In this document: piece after piece, positions 36,356-44,653 of the stretch | How positions within the stretch are numbered: position 1 is the first letter of the stretch | How the letters are laid out: each line of letters starts with the position of its first letter | Origin: Streptosporangium amethystogenes | GTDB lineage: Bacteria > Actinomycetota > Actinomycetes > Streptosporangiales > Streptosporangiaceae | Direction of reading: 5' to 3' | Length of the DNA: 64,000 bases | Assembly: GCF_000721075.1 (NCBI RefSeq) | Contig: NZ_JOEQ01000035.1 | Location: 1 to 64,000 of the forward strand | Notes under the pieces: generated by a model | The model's database searches: none | What the model was told of the DNA's origin: nothing | Seen by the model: only the letters and a program-made list of their open reading frames with translations | Made by a program: the position numbers and the translations under genes

Positions 36356-37737
36356 TGCTCAACGCGACCCCGCTACGGGTGAAGCTGATCGCCGTCATTC
36401 TGGCTCTGCTGACGATCGCGCTCACCCTCATCGGGATCGGCAGCGTCTCGATCATGCGTGGTTACCTGATCGACCGGGTCGACACCCAGATCGACATAAC
36501 GGTCGACACCGCGCTGCGCCGGATGAACCGGGGGGTCATCCCGATCGGCAAGCCGCTGTCGTCCGACGCGAGGTTGGAGCTCCGTGACTCCAGCGGCAGG
36601 ACCTTCGACATCTACAGCGGTATTGACGTGGAGGGCAAGCCGGGGCCACGGGTGCCCCCGGGTCAGGGCATCCGGCCGTTCGACAGCGGTGACTGGAGGG
36701 TCCGCGCGATCCCGCTGAGCGATGGTGGAAACCTCGTCGTCGCCGTTGACATGGCCGAGGTCCGGCAGATCGTCGGCCAGCTCGCGCTGGTGGAACTGCT
36801 CGGCGGCGGCGGCCTGATGCTGATGCTCGCCGGGGCAGGGGTGTTGATCATCCGCAGGAGCCTGCGTCCGCTGGAGGAGATCGAGCGCACCGCCGAGGCC
36901 ATCGCCGCCGGCGACCTGAGCCGCCGGGTCCCCGATGCCGACCCGCGCACCGAGGTGGGCCGCCTCGGCCGGTCGCTCAACGGCATGCTCGCCCAGATCG
37001 AGACCGCCTTTCGGGCCCGTTCGGAGTCGGAGTCCTCGGCTCGCAGGTCGGAGGAGCGCATGCGAAGGTTCGTGGCGGACGCCTCGCACGAGCTCCGTAC
37101 GCCGCTGACCTCGATCCGCGGGTTCGCCGAGTTCTACCGGCAGGGGCCGGGGATCGACGCCGCGCCGCTGATGAGCCGGGTCGAGTCCGAGGCGGTCAGG
37201 ATGGGCCTGCTCGTCGACGACCTGCTGATGCTCGCCCGGATGGATCAGCAACGGCCGCTGGTGATGCGCCCGGTCGACCTGCTCGCCATCGCCGCCGACG
37301 CCGTCCACGACGCCCGCATCCTCGCCCCTGAGCGCGAGGTCACGCTCTCCGTGGACGGTTCCGCGCTCATCGTCTCCGGCGACGAGGTACGGCTCCGCCA
37401 GGTCGTGGGCAACCTCATGACCAACGCGCTCACCCACACTCCCGAGCGGACGCCGGTGCGGGTGGTGCTCTCCGCCGATGGCGGGATGGCCGTCATCGAG
37501 GTCGCGGACGAGGGGCCCGGCCTCACCTCCGAGCAGTGCGAACGCGTCTTCGAGCGGTTCTACCGCGTCGACTCCGCCCGGGGCCGCCGCGCCCCCGAGG
37601 ACGGCGGGAGCGGGCTCGGCCTGGCCATCGTGGCCGCGATGGTCGTGGCTCACGGCGGCAGCGTCGCGGTGGACTCACAAGTCGGCAAGGGGGCGACGTT
37701 CCGGGTGCTCCTCCCCCTCGCCCCCGAGTCCGACTGA
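36355..37737 (+). CDS. Membrane sensor histidine kinase
   Basis: A 460-residue kinase. Helix 1 is at residues 10-33, an extracytoplasmic sensor loop at 35-140 and helix 2 at about 143-165. HAMP follows (RRSLRPLEEIERTAEAIAAGDLSRRV). The phospho-acceptor His245 lies in ASHELRTPLTSIRGFAE, and the ATPase part has NLMTNALTHTP, DEGPGL and GGSGLGLAIV. Its ATG shares an A with the stop of the regulator gene. The likely cognate regulator is the one upstream; the second regulator in the block may also be served, which is inference. Confidence 0.96.
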   Translation: MLNATPLRVKLIAVILALLTIALTLIGIGSVSIMRGYLIDRVDTQIDITVDTALRRMNRGVIPIGKPLSSDARLELRDSSGRTFDIYSGIDVEGKPGPRVPPGQGIRPFDSGDWRVRAIPLSDGGNLVVAVDMAEVRQIVGQLALVELLGGGGLMLMLAGAGVLIIRRSLRPLEEIERTAEAIAAGDLSRRVPDADPRTEVGRLGRSLNGMLAQIETAFRARSESESSARRSEERMRRFVADASHELRTPLTSIRGFAEFYRQGPGIDAAPLMSRVESEAVRMGLLVDDLLMLARMDQQRPLVMRPVDLLAIAADAVHDARILAPEREVTLSVDGSALIVSGDEVRLRQVVGNLMTNALTHTPERTPVRVVLSADGGMAVIEVADEGPGLTSEQCERVFERFYRVDSARGRRAPEDGGSGLGLAIVAAMVVAHGGSVAVDSQVGKGATFRVLLPLAPESD

Positions 37738-37780
37738 CCTCTGTCCGGTACTCCGGTACTCCGGTATGACGCCGTCCGTT

Positions 37781-37811
37781 CGGGGTGGGGCCGGTTGGCG
37801 GCCCCACCCCG
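37781..37811. terminator. Terminator between convergent kinase and adaptor genes
   Basis: CGGGGTGGGGCCG (37781-37793) pairs over 13 bases with CGGCCCCACCCCG (37799-37811), loop GTTGG. Just upstream, the unit CCGGTACT is repeated nearly three times (about 37745-37768). Confidence 0.85.
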
Positions 37812-37840
37812 GCTCTCCTGCCGGCGGTGGTCGTCCGGGC

Positions 37841-39670
37841 TCAGCGGGCGCCGGTGTCGGCCTCCGGCCAGCTGCTGTCGGGGAACTCCCCGCCGGCCGC
37901 GCCGCCGGGCACCACCACCCGGTCGTTCTCGGCCAGCCCCGAGGTGATCTCGACGTACTGGTCGCCCCGGACGCCCGTCTCCACGACCCGCTCGACGCCG
38001 CCCTGCACGGTGACCCGGGAGACCCCCGCGCTGGTTCTCACCGCCTGGGCCGGGACATAGAGGGCCTCCGCCGACTTGGCGACGGTCACGGTGACCGAGG
38101 CGGTCTGGCCCACCATGAGGTTCGCCGGGGGCTCGTCGAACGCGATCGTGACGCCGTACCTCACCAGACGGTCCGTGGTGGTCGCGGTGGGGGCGATGCC
38201 GGTCACGGTGCCCGTGTACCGCTTCCCCTGCCGGGTGGCCAGGGTGATCGCCGCCTGCTGGCCCAGCTCCAGGCTGCCGATGTCCGACTCGGTGAACAGC
38301 GCCTCCACCTGAAGCTCGTCCAGGTCTCCCAGGGTGAGGAAGGCCCCGGTGCCCGCGCTGTCGCCGACCGCGCCGGCCACGGACATGACGGTGCCGTCGG
38401 CGGGAGCGACGATCCGCACGCCCGCCAGTTCCTCCTTGGCATCGGTCAGCTCCGCCCGGGCCTGCTTCACGCGGGCCTCGGCCTGCTCCACGCTGAGCGT
38501 CCCCCGCCCGGCCCCGCCGCTCTGCCCGGTGTTCGGGGCGGTGCCCTGCTTGGCGGCCTGCCCGGAGTTCCGGCCCGCGCCCGCGCCCGCGTTCGTACCG
38601 GTACCGGTGTTCGCGCCCGGCTTCTGGGTGGAGCATCCGGTGGACCCGGGAGTCGGCGTTCTGACCGTGGTGGGCCTGGCGGTCGCCGTCGGCCTGGCTG
38701 TGCGAGTGGGGGCGGCCGTCGGCTCGGGGTGGGCCGTCGGTCCCGCGGGCCCACCCGGGCCGGTCGTCGGACCGGAGGGCTGGGTCGTGGGCGCCGGTCC
38801 CGAGGTCGCGGGCGGCCCGCCACCGTCCGGCCGCGCGGTCACGGTGACCGTCGCGGTGGCCGTCACCGTCACCGTCGGAGCGGCCGTCACGGTGACGGTG
38901 ACCGTCGGGGCGGGCTCGCCTCCCGGCCGTTCCGTCGCCGACGGGGTGGGGATGGGGGTGGCCGTGGGCGTCGCGGGCGAGGTCCGCGTGAGCGCGGCGG
39001 CCGGAGCGGAGGAGCGCGCCGGGTCAGGTACGGGCGTCGGGGTGACCGGTGCCGTCATGAGGCGATATCCGATGGGTGCGACACCGGCGGCCGGGACGAC
39101 CCGTACCTCCCGCTCGGCTCCGGTCGGCTCGGGCGCCGGGGCGCTCGTCCCGGTCGGTGCGGGGGTGGCGCTCGCCTCCGGGGGACGCGTCGCGGTGGGC
39201 TCGCATCCGGTCTGCCCGGTGGGATTGGAGCGGTCGGTCCCGGTCTGGCTCTGTGTCGGCTGCTGCTGCTGGGGAAGTCCTGTGCCTCCGGTCGTGCTTC
39301 CGGCCTCCTCCAGCGCCTCCTCGGCCGCCGCGAGTTGCGCCTTCGCGGCGGCGTAGCGCTCGCGTGCGGGCGCGGAGCCGATCCTGGCGAGCACATCTCC
39401 CTTGCCGACCTTGTCCCCGGCCTTGACATAGACCTTCGTGACCGTTCCCGATCCACCGAAGGCCAGGTCCCGGGTGCCGTCGTCCACGGTGTTGCCCGCG
39501 GCCGACACCGCGGCGGTCACCGTCCCGCGCCTGGCGGAGGCCAACTCCACCCGGGGGGCCTGGTCGGAGCCGCCGTCGAGCACGACGATCGCGCCCGCGC
39601 CCACCAGGACGAGGGCGGCGAGGGCAAGTCCTCCCACGCGCAGGTTCTTCGACAGATGGGTCGGTCTCAT
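37841..39670 (-). CDS. HlyD/MacA-type adaptor with long low-complexity insertion
   Basis: A 609-residue membrane-fusion adaptor. Residues 1-35 hold a signal or anchor helix (VGGLALAALVLVGAGAIVVL). Next come the first lipoyl half (GTVTKVYVKAGDKVGKGDVLARIG) and a start of the coiled hairpin (RERYAAAKAQLAAAEEALEEAG). About 250 residues of Pro/Thr/Ala/Gly-rich sequence follow, including VTVTVTAAPTVTVTATATVTVTA-like runs. The hairpin then resumes (SVEQAEARVKQARAELTDAKEELAGVRIVAPADG) before the barrel and membrane-proximal domains. The ATG at 39670 has AGGA upstream. Similar adaptors lack such an insertion in the hairpin tip. No permease lies on its strand. Confidence 0.85.
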   Translation of the reverse strand: MRPTHLSKNLRVGGLALAALVLVGAGAIVVLDGGSDQAPRVELASARRGTVTAAVSAAGNTVDDGTRDLAFGGSGTVTKVYVKAGDKVGKGDVLARIGSAPARERYAAAKAQLAAAEEALEEAGSTTGGTGLPQQQQPTQSQTGTDRSNPTGQTGCEPTATRPPEASATPAPTGTSAPAPEPTGAEREVRVVPAAGVAPIGYRLMTAPVTPTPVPDPARSSAPAAALTRTSPATPTATPIPTPSATERPGGEPAPTVTVTVTAAPTVTVTATATVTVTARPDGGGPPATSGPAPTTQPSGPTTGPGGPAGPTAHPEPTAAPTRTARPTATARPTTVRTPTPGSTGCSTQKPGANTGTGTNAGAGAGRNSGQAAKQGTAPNTGQSGGAGRGTLSVEQAEARVKQARAELTDAKEELAGVRIVAPADGTVMSVAGAVGDSAGTGAFLTLGDLDELQVEALFTESDIGSLELGQQAAITLATRQGKRYTGTVTGIAPTATTTDRLVRYGVTIAFDEPPANLMVGQTASVTVTVAKSAEALYVPAQAVRTSAGVSRVTVQGGVERVVETGVRGDQYVEITSGLAENDRVVVPGGAAGGEFPDSSWPEADTGAR

Positions 39671-39679
39671 GGCGGACAA

Positions 39680-39818
39680 TCCTGGACCGTCTGATTCACA
39701 GCATGCTCACAGGTCCCTGAAGGTTTGCTGTGCATCCTGAGCGGCAAGACACGGTCTACAGGAAATCTTCAGCCTTTGTCAGGGTAGGCCCAAGCCTGGT
39801 ACGCCAGGGTCGAGCGCT
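39680..39818. promoter_or_regulatory. Divergent promoter region between the two adaptor genes
   Basis: The region contains CAGGAAATCTTCAGC at 39759-39773, which recurs with one mismatch before the second response regulator (43560-43574). TTCAGC at 39768-39773 is followed ten bases on by GTCAGG (39778-39783), like the paired half-sites bound by OmpR/PhoB regulators. CCCTGAAGG at about 39715 carries a similar half-site in the other orientation. Assignment to the local regulators is inference. Confidence 0.5.
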
Positions 39819-40985
39819 GTGAAGCTGTCGACCAAGCGCGGAGCGCTGATCGTGAACGGGGCCCTCGGGGTCCTGTTGCTGGGCGGCGCGGTGATCGCCT
39901 ACTCCTCCCTCGGCGGGGAGGCCTCATCCGCCGAGGCCGCGGTGCGGACCGTGCAGGTGACCCGGGCCACCGTCACCGCCTCCGTCTCCGCCTCGGGGAC
40001 CGTGGCCAGCGCCCGCGCGCGGGCGCTCGATTTCGCATCGAGTGGCACCGTCGAGAAGATCTACGTCAAGGTAGGGGACAAGGTCACCAAGGGCCAGATC
40101 CTGGCCAGGCTGGACGACGACTCGGCACAGGAGAGCCTGGACGCGGCCGCCGCCGCCCTCGACACCGCGGACGACGACACCTCGACCGCCGCGGCCTACG
40201 CCCAGTACGTCACGGCCAGGAACACCTACCGGGCCGCGAAGCGCGCCGTGGACGGCACGGTCATCAAGGCACCGTTCGCCGGTACGGTCACCGCGATCAA
40301 CGGCACGGTCGGGGGCTCCTCGGGCTCCTCGGGCTCTTCCGCCAAGGCCACGGGCAATACGAGCGGCGCGGCCGGCTCGGGTTCCTCCAGCGGTGTGGCG
40401 AGCGGCTCGGGCGGTTTCGTCGACATCGCGGACACCGGCAAACTCCAGCTCGTCGGCACCTTCACCGAGTCCGACGTCACCCGGCTCAAGGTCGGCCAGG
40501 TGGCCTCCATCGGGTTCGACGCGCTCAACGGCGTCACCGCGGCCGGGAAGGTCACCCAGATCCAGCCGACCGCCACCACCAGCAACAACGTGGTCCAGTA
40601 TCCGGTGACGATCTCCTTCACCGAGGTGCCGGACGAGGTCAGGCTGGGCCAGACCGCCACGGTCAGGGTCGTCGTCGAGAGCGTGGAGAACGTGCTCGCG
40701 CTCTCCTCCACGGTGATCTCCACCACGGGTTCCCGCAGCACGGTGACGGTCCTGCGTGACGGGCGGCAGGTGCCCGTCCAGGTGGAGGCCGGGGTCAAGG
40801 GCGACACGCTCACCGAGATCAAGTCCGGACTGAACGAGGGCGACCAGGTGGTCCGCCCGGCGGCCACCGGGACCACCCAGCAGGGCGGAGGCATCCCCGG
40901 CCTCGGTGGCGGGGGCGGCGGTCGCAGTGGCGGCATCGGTGGCGGGGGCGGCGGCTTCGGCGGCGGGGGAGGGACCGGCAGATGA
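39819..40985 (+). CDS. MacA-type periplasmic adaptor with glycine-rich tail
   Basis: A 388-residue adaptor. It has an N-terminal anchor helix (residues 10-30), the lipoyl motif GTVEKIYVKVGDKVTKGQILARLDDD, a very short hairpin, the second lipoyl half (APFAGTVTAINGTVGG) and a Ser/Gly linker (GSSGSSGSSAKATG). A barrel domain and a 35-residue Gly-rich tail (GGGGGRSGGIGGGGGGF) complete it. Start GTG at 39819. Its stop overlaps the ATPase start by four bases, so adaptor, ATPase and permease form one translational unit. In a Gram-positive cell it would stand outside the membrane and hand substrate to or from MacB. Confidence 0.88.
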   Translation: MKLSTKRGALIVNGALGVLLLGGAVIAYSSLGGEASSAEAAVRTVQVTRATVTASVSASGTVASARARALDFASSGTVEKIYVKVGDKVTKGQILARLDDDSAQESLDAAAAALDTADDDTSTAAAYAQYVTARNTYRAAKRAVDGTVIKAPFAGTVTAINGTVGGSSGSSGSSAKATGNTSGAAGSGSSSGVASGSGGFVDIADTGKLQLVGTFTESDVTRLKVGQVASIGFDALNGVTAAGKVTQIQPTATTSNNVVQYPVTISFTEVPDEVRLGQTATVRVVVESVENVLALSSTVISTTGSRSTVTVLRDGRQVPVQVEAGVKGDTLTEIKSGLNEGDQVVRPAATGTTQQGGGIPGLGGGGGGRSGGIGGGGGGFGGGGGTGR

Positions 40986-41713
40986 CCGTCCCCGTCCTCT
41001 CCCTGAAGGACATCACCAAGGTGTACGGCCGAGGAGACGCCGAGGTCCGGGCGTTGCGCGGTGTCTCGCTCAGCGTCGAACGGGGCGACTACGTCGCCAT
41101 CATGGGCGCCTCCGGGTCCGGCAAGTCCACGCTCATGAACATCCTGGGCTGCCTGGACGTGCCCACTTCCGGCAGGTACCACATCGACGGCACCGATGTC
41201 GGCTCGCTGGACGAGCGCCGGCTCGCCGTGCTCCGCAACCGGAAGATCGGTTTCGTCTTCCAGTCGTTCAACCTCATTCCCCGGATGAGCGCGCTCGCCA
41301 ACGTCGAGCTGCCCATGGCGTACGGCGGGGTCGGCGCCGCGGATCGGCGGGCCCGTGCCCTGGCGGCCCTGGAGCAGGTCGGTCTCTCCGACCGGGTCCG
41401 CCACGAGCCGAACGAGCTCTCCGGTGGCCAGCAGCAACGGGTGGCGGTGGCCAGGGCGCTGGTCACCGCGCCCGCCCTCCTCCTCGCCGACGAGCCGACC
41501 GGCAACCTCGACACCGCCTCCACCGAGGACGTGCTGGGCATCCTCGACGGGCTCAGTGCCTCAGGCAGGACAATCGTGATCATCACCCATGAGGATGACG
41601 TGGCCGCTCACACCAAGCGGGTCATCCGCCTGGTGGACGGCCAGATCATCGAGGACCGCCGCCAGGCCCCCGTCGACGGGCTCCCGCCCCGCATGCCGGA
41701 GGTCATCGCGTGA
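40982..41713 (+). CDS. macB: ABC transporter ATPase, MacB/LolD type
   Basis: A 243-residue ATPase. Walker A is GASGSGKST, Q-loop VFQSFNLIPRMSA, signature LSGGQQQRVAVARAL, Walker B LLLADEPTGNLD, and H-switch IITHEDDV. The LNRMSA-like Q-loop and DEPTGNLD place it in the MacB/LolD/FtsE group of mechanotransmission transporters. It overlaps the adaptor upstream and the permease downstream (ATGA/GTGA-type, four bases each). Confidence 0.97.
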   Translation: MTVPVLSLKDITKVYGRGDAEVRALRGVSLSVERGDYVAIMGASGSGKSTLMNILGCLDVPTSGRYHIDGTDVGSLDERRLAVLRNRKIGFVFQSFNLIPRMSALANVELPMAYGGVGAADRRARALAALEQVGLSDRVRHEPNELSGGQQQRVAVARALVTAPALLLADEPTGNLDTASTEDVLGILDGLSASGRTIVIITHEDDVAAHTKRVIRLVDGQIIEDRRQAPVDGLPPRMPEVIA

Positions 41714-42963
41714 GCCGACTGGAGATTCTGCGGTTCGCGCTCCGCGGGCTGGCCGCGAACAAGCTGCGCAGCTTCCTGACCACGCTCGGCATCCTGATCG
41801 GGGTGGCGGCCGTGATCCTGCTGGTCGCCTTCGGCGAGGGAGCCTCACAGAGCATCCAGCAGTCCATCCAGCGGCTCGGCGCCAACACCCTCACCATCTC
41901 GGCGTCCTTCGCCGGGGGCGGTGGCGGTGCCGGGGGAGGCCGGGTGAGCGCGGGACAGAACGCCGGCCCGCGTACCCAGGCCAGGTCGCTCACCCTGGAG
42001 GACGCCAGAGCGCTGACCGACCGCGAGCAGGTGCCCTCGGTACGGAGTGTGTCGCCCGTGGTGACCGCGAACTCGGCCACCGCGGTCCACGAGGGCGCCA
42101 GTCACCCGATCGCGCAGCTCGTGGGCACCTACCCCAGCTACTTCGAGGCGACGAACAAGCCCGTCGAGAGCGGTACCTACTTCGTCAACGACGACGTGAT
42201 CGCCGCCAGGAAGGTCATGGTGATCGGGCGGACCGTGGCCGAGGGGCTGTTCGGCACCGCCGATCCGGTCGGCAAGCCGGTCAGCGTCTCAGGCGTGCCG
42301 TTCACCGTGATCGGGGTGCTCAAGGAGTCGGGCTCCACGGGCATGCAGGACGCCGACGACGTGGCCATCGTGCCGTTGCCCGCCGTGCAGCAGAGCCTGA
42401 CCGGGTTCGGCGCGCTCGGTTCCATCATCGTGCAGGCGACCGGCGCGGACGCCACCGACTCGGCGCAGGCCGAGGTCACCGCCGTACTCAACCAGCGGCA
42501 CGGCATCACCCCGACGGGCACCGCGGACTACCGGATCCTGAACCAGGCCACCCTGCAGGAGACGGTCAGCTCGACCATCGGGATCTTCACCGCCCTGCTC
42601 GGTGCGGTCGCCGCCATCTCCCTGCTGGTCGGCGGCATCGGTATCACCAACATCATGCTGGTCACCGTCACCGAGCGGACCAGGGAGATCGGCATCAGAA
42701 AGGCCATCGGCGCGCCCAGGAGCGCCATCCTCGGCCAGTTCCTGCTGGAGGCGACGGTGCTGAGCCTGGTGGGCGGCCTGGTGGGCGTCGCGATCGCGTT
42801 CGCCGGCACCCGCTTCACGATCGCCGGGATCTCACCGGTGCTCGTACCGTCCTCGATCGCACTGGCCCTCGGCGTCTCGGTGGGCATCGGGCTGTTCTTC
42901 GGCGGTTACCCGGCCAACCGGGCGGCCAAGCTCCGGCCCATCGAGGCCCTGCGCCACGAGTGA
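41710..42963 (+). CDS. MacB-type ABC permease (FtsX fold)
   Basis: A 417-residue permease. Helix 1 is at about residues 20-45 (FLTTLGILIGVAAVILLVAFGEGA). A large extracytoplasmic MacB-PCD domain (50-280) includes a Gly-rich loop near 58-78, and the FtsX three-helix bundle covers 285-405 (VAAISLLVGGIGITNIMLVTVTERTREIGIRKAIGA). The GTG start overlaps the ATPase stop. Together with the adaptor it forms a MacAB-like exporter, probably for peptides, lipids or antibiotics. A DUF5666 membrane protein follows after 29 bases. Confidence 0.95.
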   Translation: MSRLEILRFALRGLAANKLRSFLTTLGILIGVAAVILLVAFGEGASQSIQQSIQRLGANTLTISASFAGGGGGAGGGRVSAGQNAGPRTQARSLTLEDARALTDREQVPSVRSVSPVVTANSATAVHEGASHPIAQLVGTYPSYFEATNKPVESGTYFVNDDVIAARKVMVIGRTVAEGLFGTADPVGKPVSVSGVPFTVIGVLKESGSTGMQDADDVAIVPLPAVQQSLTGFGALGSIIVQATGADATDSAQAEVTAVLNQRHGITPTGTADYRILNQATLQETVSSTIGIFTALLGAVAAISLLVGGIGITNIMLVTVTERTREIGIRKAIGAPRSAILGQFLLEATVLSLVGGLVGVAIAFAGTRFTIAGISPVLVPSSIALALGVSVGIGLFFGGYPANRAAKLRPIEALRHE

Positions 42964-42992
42964 CCCCGTACGGCTTAGGCAAGGAGAGAGAC

Positions 42993-43550
42993 ATGGGCGG
43001 CAACGCCGACGAGACGGTCCCGGCGGGGAGATCCCTGGAGGGCTCCCCGTTCCAGGGGGATCTGGACAGCGAGCTGGCGGCCCGGCCGCCGCGCCGGCTG
43101 TCCACGCTCACCCTCGTGCTGGGCGCCGGGGTGATGCTCGTGGCAGGGGTGGTCGTGGGTATCCAGATGCAGAAGGCGATGGGCGTCACATCCGGCCCGA
43201 CCGGTGCCCCGGGAGCCGCGATACGGCAGGGCGCGGGGCCCGGTGGTTCCGGGGGATATGGCGGTTTTGGAAACGGGCAACAGGGCCAAGGGCCGGGGCA
43301 GGGCGGTGGCGGCCGAGGTGGCATGACCGTCGGCACCGTGCAGCGGGTGGAGGGCGAGAAGGTCTACCTCCAGACGACCGACGGATCCGTCGTGACGGTG
43401 AACACCACGGACGAGACGTCCGTGCGCCTCACCAAGGAGGGCAAGGTCGCGGACCTCAAACCCGGTGGCACGGTGGTCGTACAGGGAGCCAAGGCCGAGG
43501 ACGGCTCGGTCAGCGCGACCGCGATCAACGAGGGGGGCGGCCGGCGGTGA
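42993..43550 (+). CDS. DUF5666-type membrane-anchored protein
   Basis: A 185-residue protein. One helix at about residues 40-60 (LVLGAGVMLVAGVVVGIQM) is preceded by 38 cytoplasmic residues. A Gly/Gln-rich spacer (70-108) and a C-terminal small beta domain (109-180: TVGTVQRVEGEKVYLQTTDGSVVTVNTTDETSV) follow, as in DUF5666. AAGGAGAGAG lies just before the ATG at 42993. It comes last in the MacAB operon and faces outside, so it may be an accessory or an OB-like binding domain for the exporter; that role is inference. Confidence 0.85.
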   Translation: MGGNADETVPAGRSLEGSPFQGDLDSELAARPPRRLSTLTLVLGAGVMLVAGVVVGIQMQKAMGVTSGPTGAPGAAIRQGAGPGGSGGYGGFGNGQQGQGPGQGGGGRGGMTVGTVQRVEGEKVYLQTTDGSVVTVNTTDETSVRLTKEGKVADLKPGGTVVVQGAKAEDGSVSATAINEGGGRR

Positions 43551-43617
43551 GCAGGTTCCCAGGAAATGTTCAGCTTCGGCTGAGCTTCGTTCCAGAGAGG
43601 TGAGCGAGCCTCGGGGG

Positions 43618-44316
43618 GTGCTGGACAGAGTGGAAGCCCGATTGCTGGTCGTGGACGACGAACCGAATATCAGGGAGTTGCTCTCGGCCAGCCTGCGACT
43701 GTCCGGGTTCGAGGTGGTGACCGCGGTGGACGGCCGGGAGGCCATGCAGTTCGCCGAGCGCATCCGCCCCGACCTCGTCGTGCTGGACGTGATGCTGCCC
43801 GACATGGATGGTTTCGCCGTGGCCGGGCGGCTGCGGGAGATGAGCGGGCAGATGCCGGTGCTCTTCCTCACCGCGCGGGACGGCACCGACGACAAGGTCG
43901 CCGGGCTACGCGTGGCCGACGACTACGTGACCAAGCCGTTCAGCCTGGAGGAGGTGCTCGCCCGCATCCGGGCCGTGCTCCGGCGTACCAGAGGAGACCT
44001 CGACCTGCCGGCCCGCCTGCAGGTCGGTGACCTGGAGCTGGACGAGGAGGCGCACCAGGTCTGGCGCTCCGGCGTTCCGGTGCGGCTGTCGCCCACCGAG
44101 TTCAAGCTCCTGCACTACTTCATGGTCAACAGCGGCAGGGTGCTGTCCAAGGCGCAGATCCTCGACCACGTCTGGAACTACGACTTCGGCGGCGACGCCG
44201 GGGTGGTCGAGTCCTACGTCTCCTACCTGCGCAGGAAGGTCGACACGGCCGAGCCGAGGCTCATCCACACCCTCCGCGGGGTGGGGTACGTGCTGCGCCC
44301 TCCGCACAGTGATTGA
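43618..44316 (+). CDS. Second OmpR/PhoB-type response regulator, no adjacent kinase
   Basis: A 232-residue regulator with phospho-acceptor Asp57 in LDVMLPDMDG, Thr in FLTARD and Lys in DYVTKPF, then a winged helix (SPTEFKLLHYFMVNSGRVLSKAQILDHVWNYDF). GTG at 43618 aligns exactly with the start of the regulator at 35.6 kb; GTGs at 43600 and 43630 are alternatives. One residue is missing in the alpha4 approach: GLRVADDY instead of GLxxGADDY. It follows the MacAB operon by 67 bases and no kinase gene is adjacent, so it may answer to the kinase at 36.4 kb. Confidence 0.92.
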   Translation: MLDRVEARLLVVDDEPNIRELLSASLRLSGFEVVTAVDGREAMQFAERIRPDLVVLDVMLPDMDGFAVAGRLREMSGQMPVLFLTARDGTDDKVAGLRVADDYVTKPFSLEEVLARIRAVLRRTRGDLDLPARLQVGDLELDEEAHQVWRSGVPVRLSPTEFKLLHYFMVNSGRVLSKAQILDHVWNYDFGGDAGVVESYVSYLRRKVDTAEPRLIHTLRGVGYVLRPPHSD

Positions 44317-44653
44317 ATTTTCAGCCGATATTCAGCTCTACCTGACCTGATTCTGAGTTTTGTGTGTTCAAATAGACACTGCACGACCCCCGATCTCCTC
44401 GGAACCATCCGATGGACTCGGGCTCGCCTCCAGCTGCGGGGGAGACGAGTCCGGCACGGTCCGCGGCTGGGATCCGAGGGCTGGGCCCCACCGCTTTACC
44501 GAGTTCGCCCCCGTAACCCGGTCAGGCGGTGGGGCCAATTTCGTCTGAGGGGGGCCTCGCGGCGAGGTACCGACCGTGTTCGCCTCCATGACCCGGGCGA
44601 GCGGTGGCACCGATCGCGTCTAGAGGGGCATTCCGTCGGGCAGGATCGACCGT
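44317..44653 (+). promoter_or_regulatory. Intergenic region with direct repeat of TTCAGC
   Basis: TTCAGC occurs at 44320-44325 and again at 44331-44336, exactly 11 bases (one helical turn) apart, in an AT-rich stretch just after the second response regulator. Such spacing is typical of OmpR/PhoB binding. The rest of the 337 bases shows no supported gene and leads to the first GTPase gene. Confidence 0.5.

Noticed and set aside
41589..42992. Extension of the DUF5666 frame over the whole permease gene
   Set aside because: Arg/His/Gly-rich shadow of the FtsX-type permease; the ATG at 42993 follows a strong AAGGAGAGAG.
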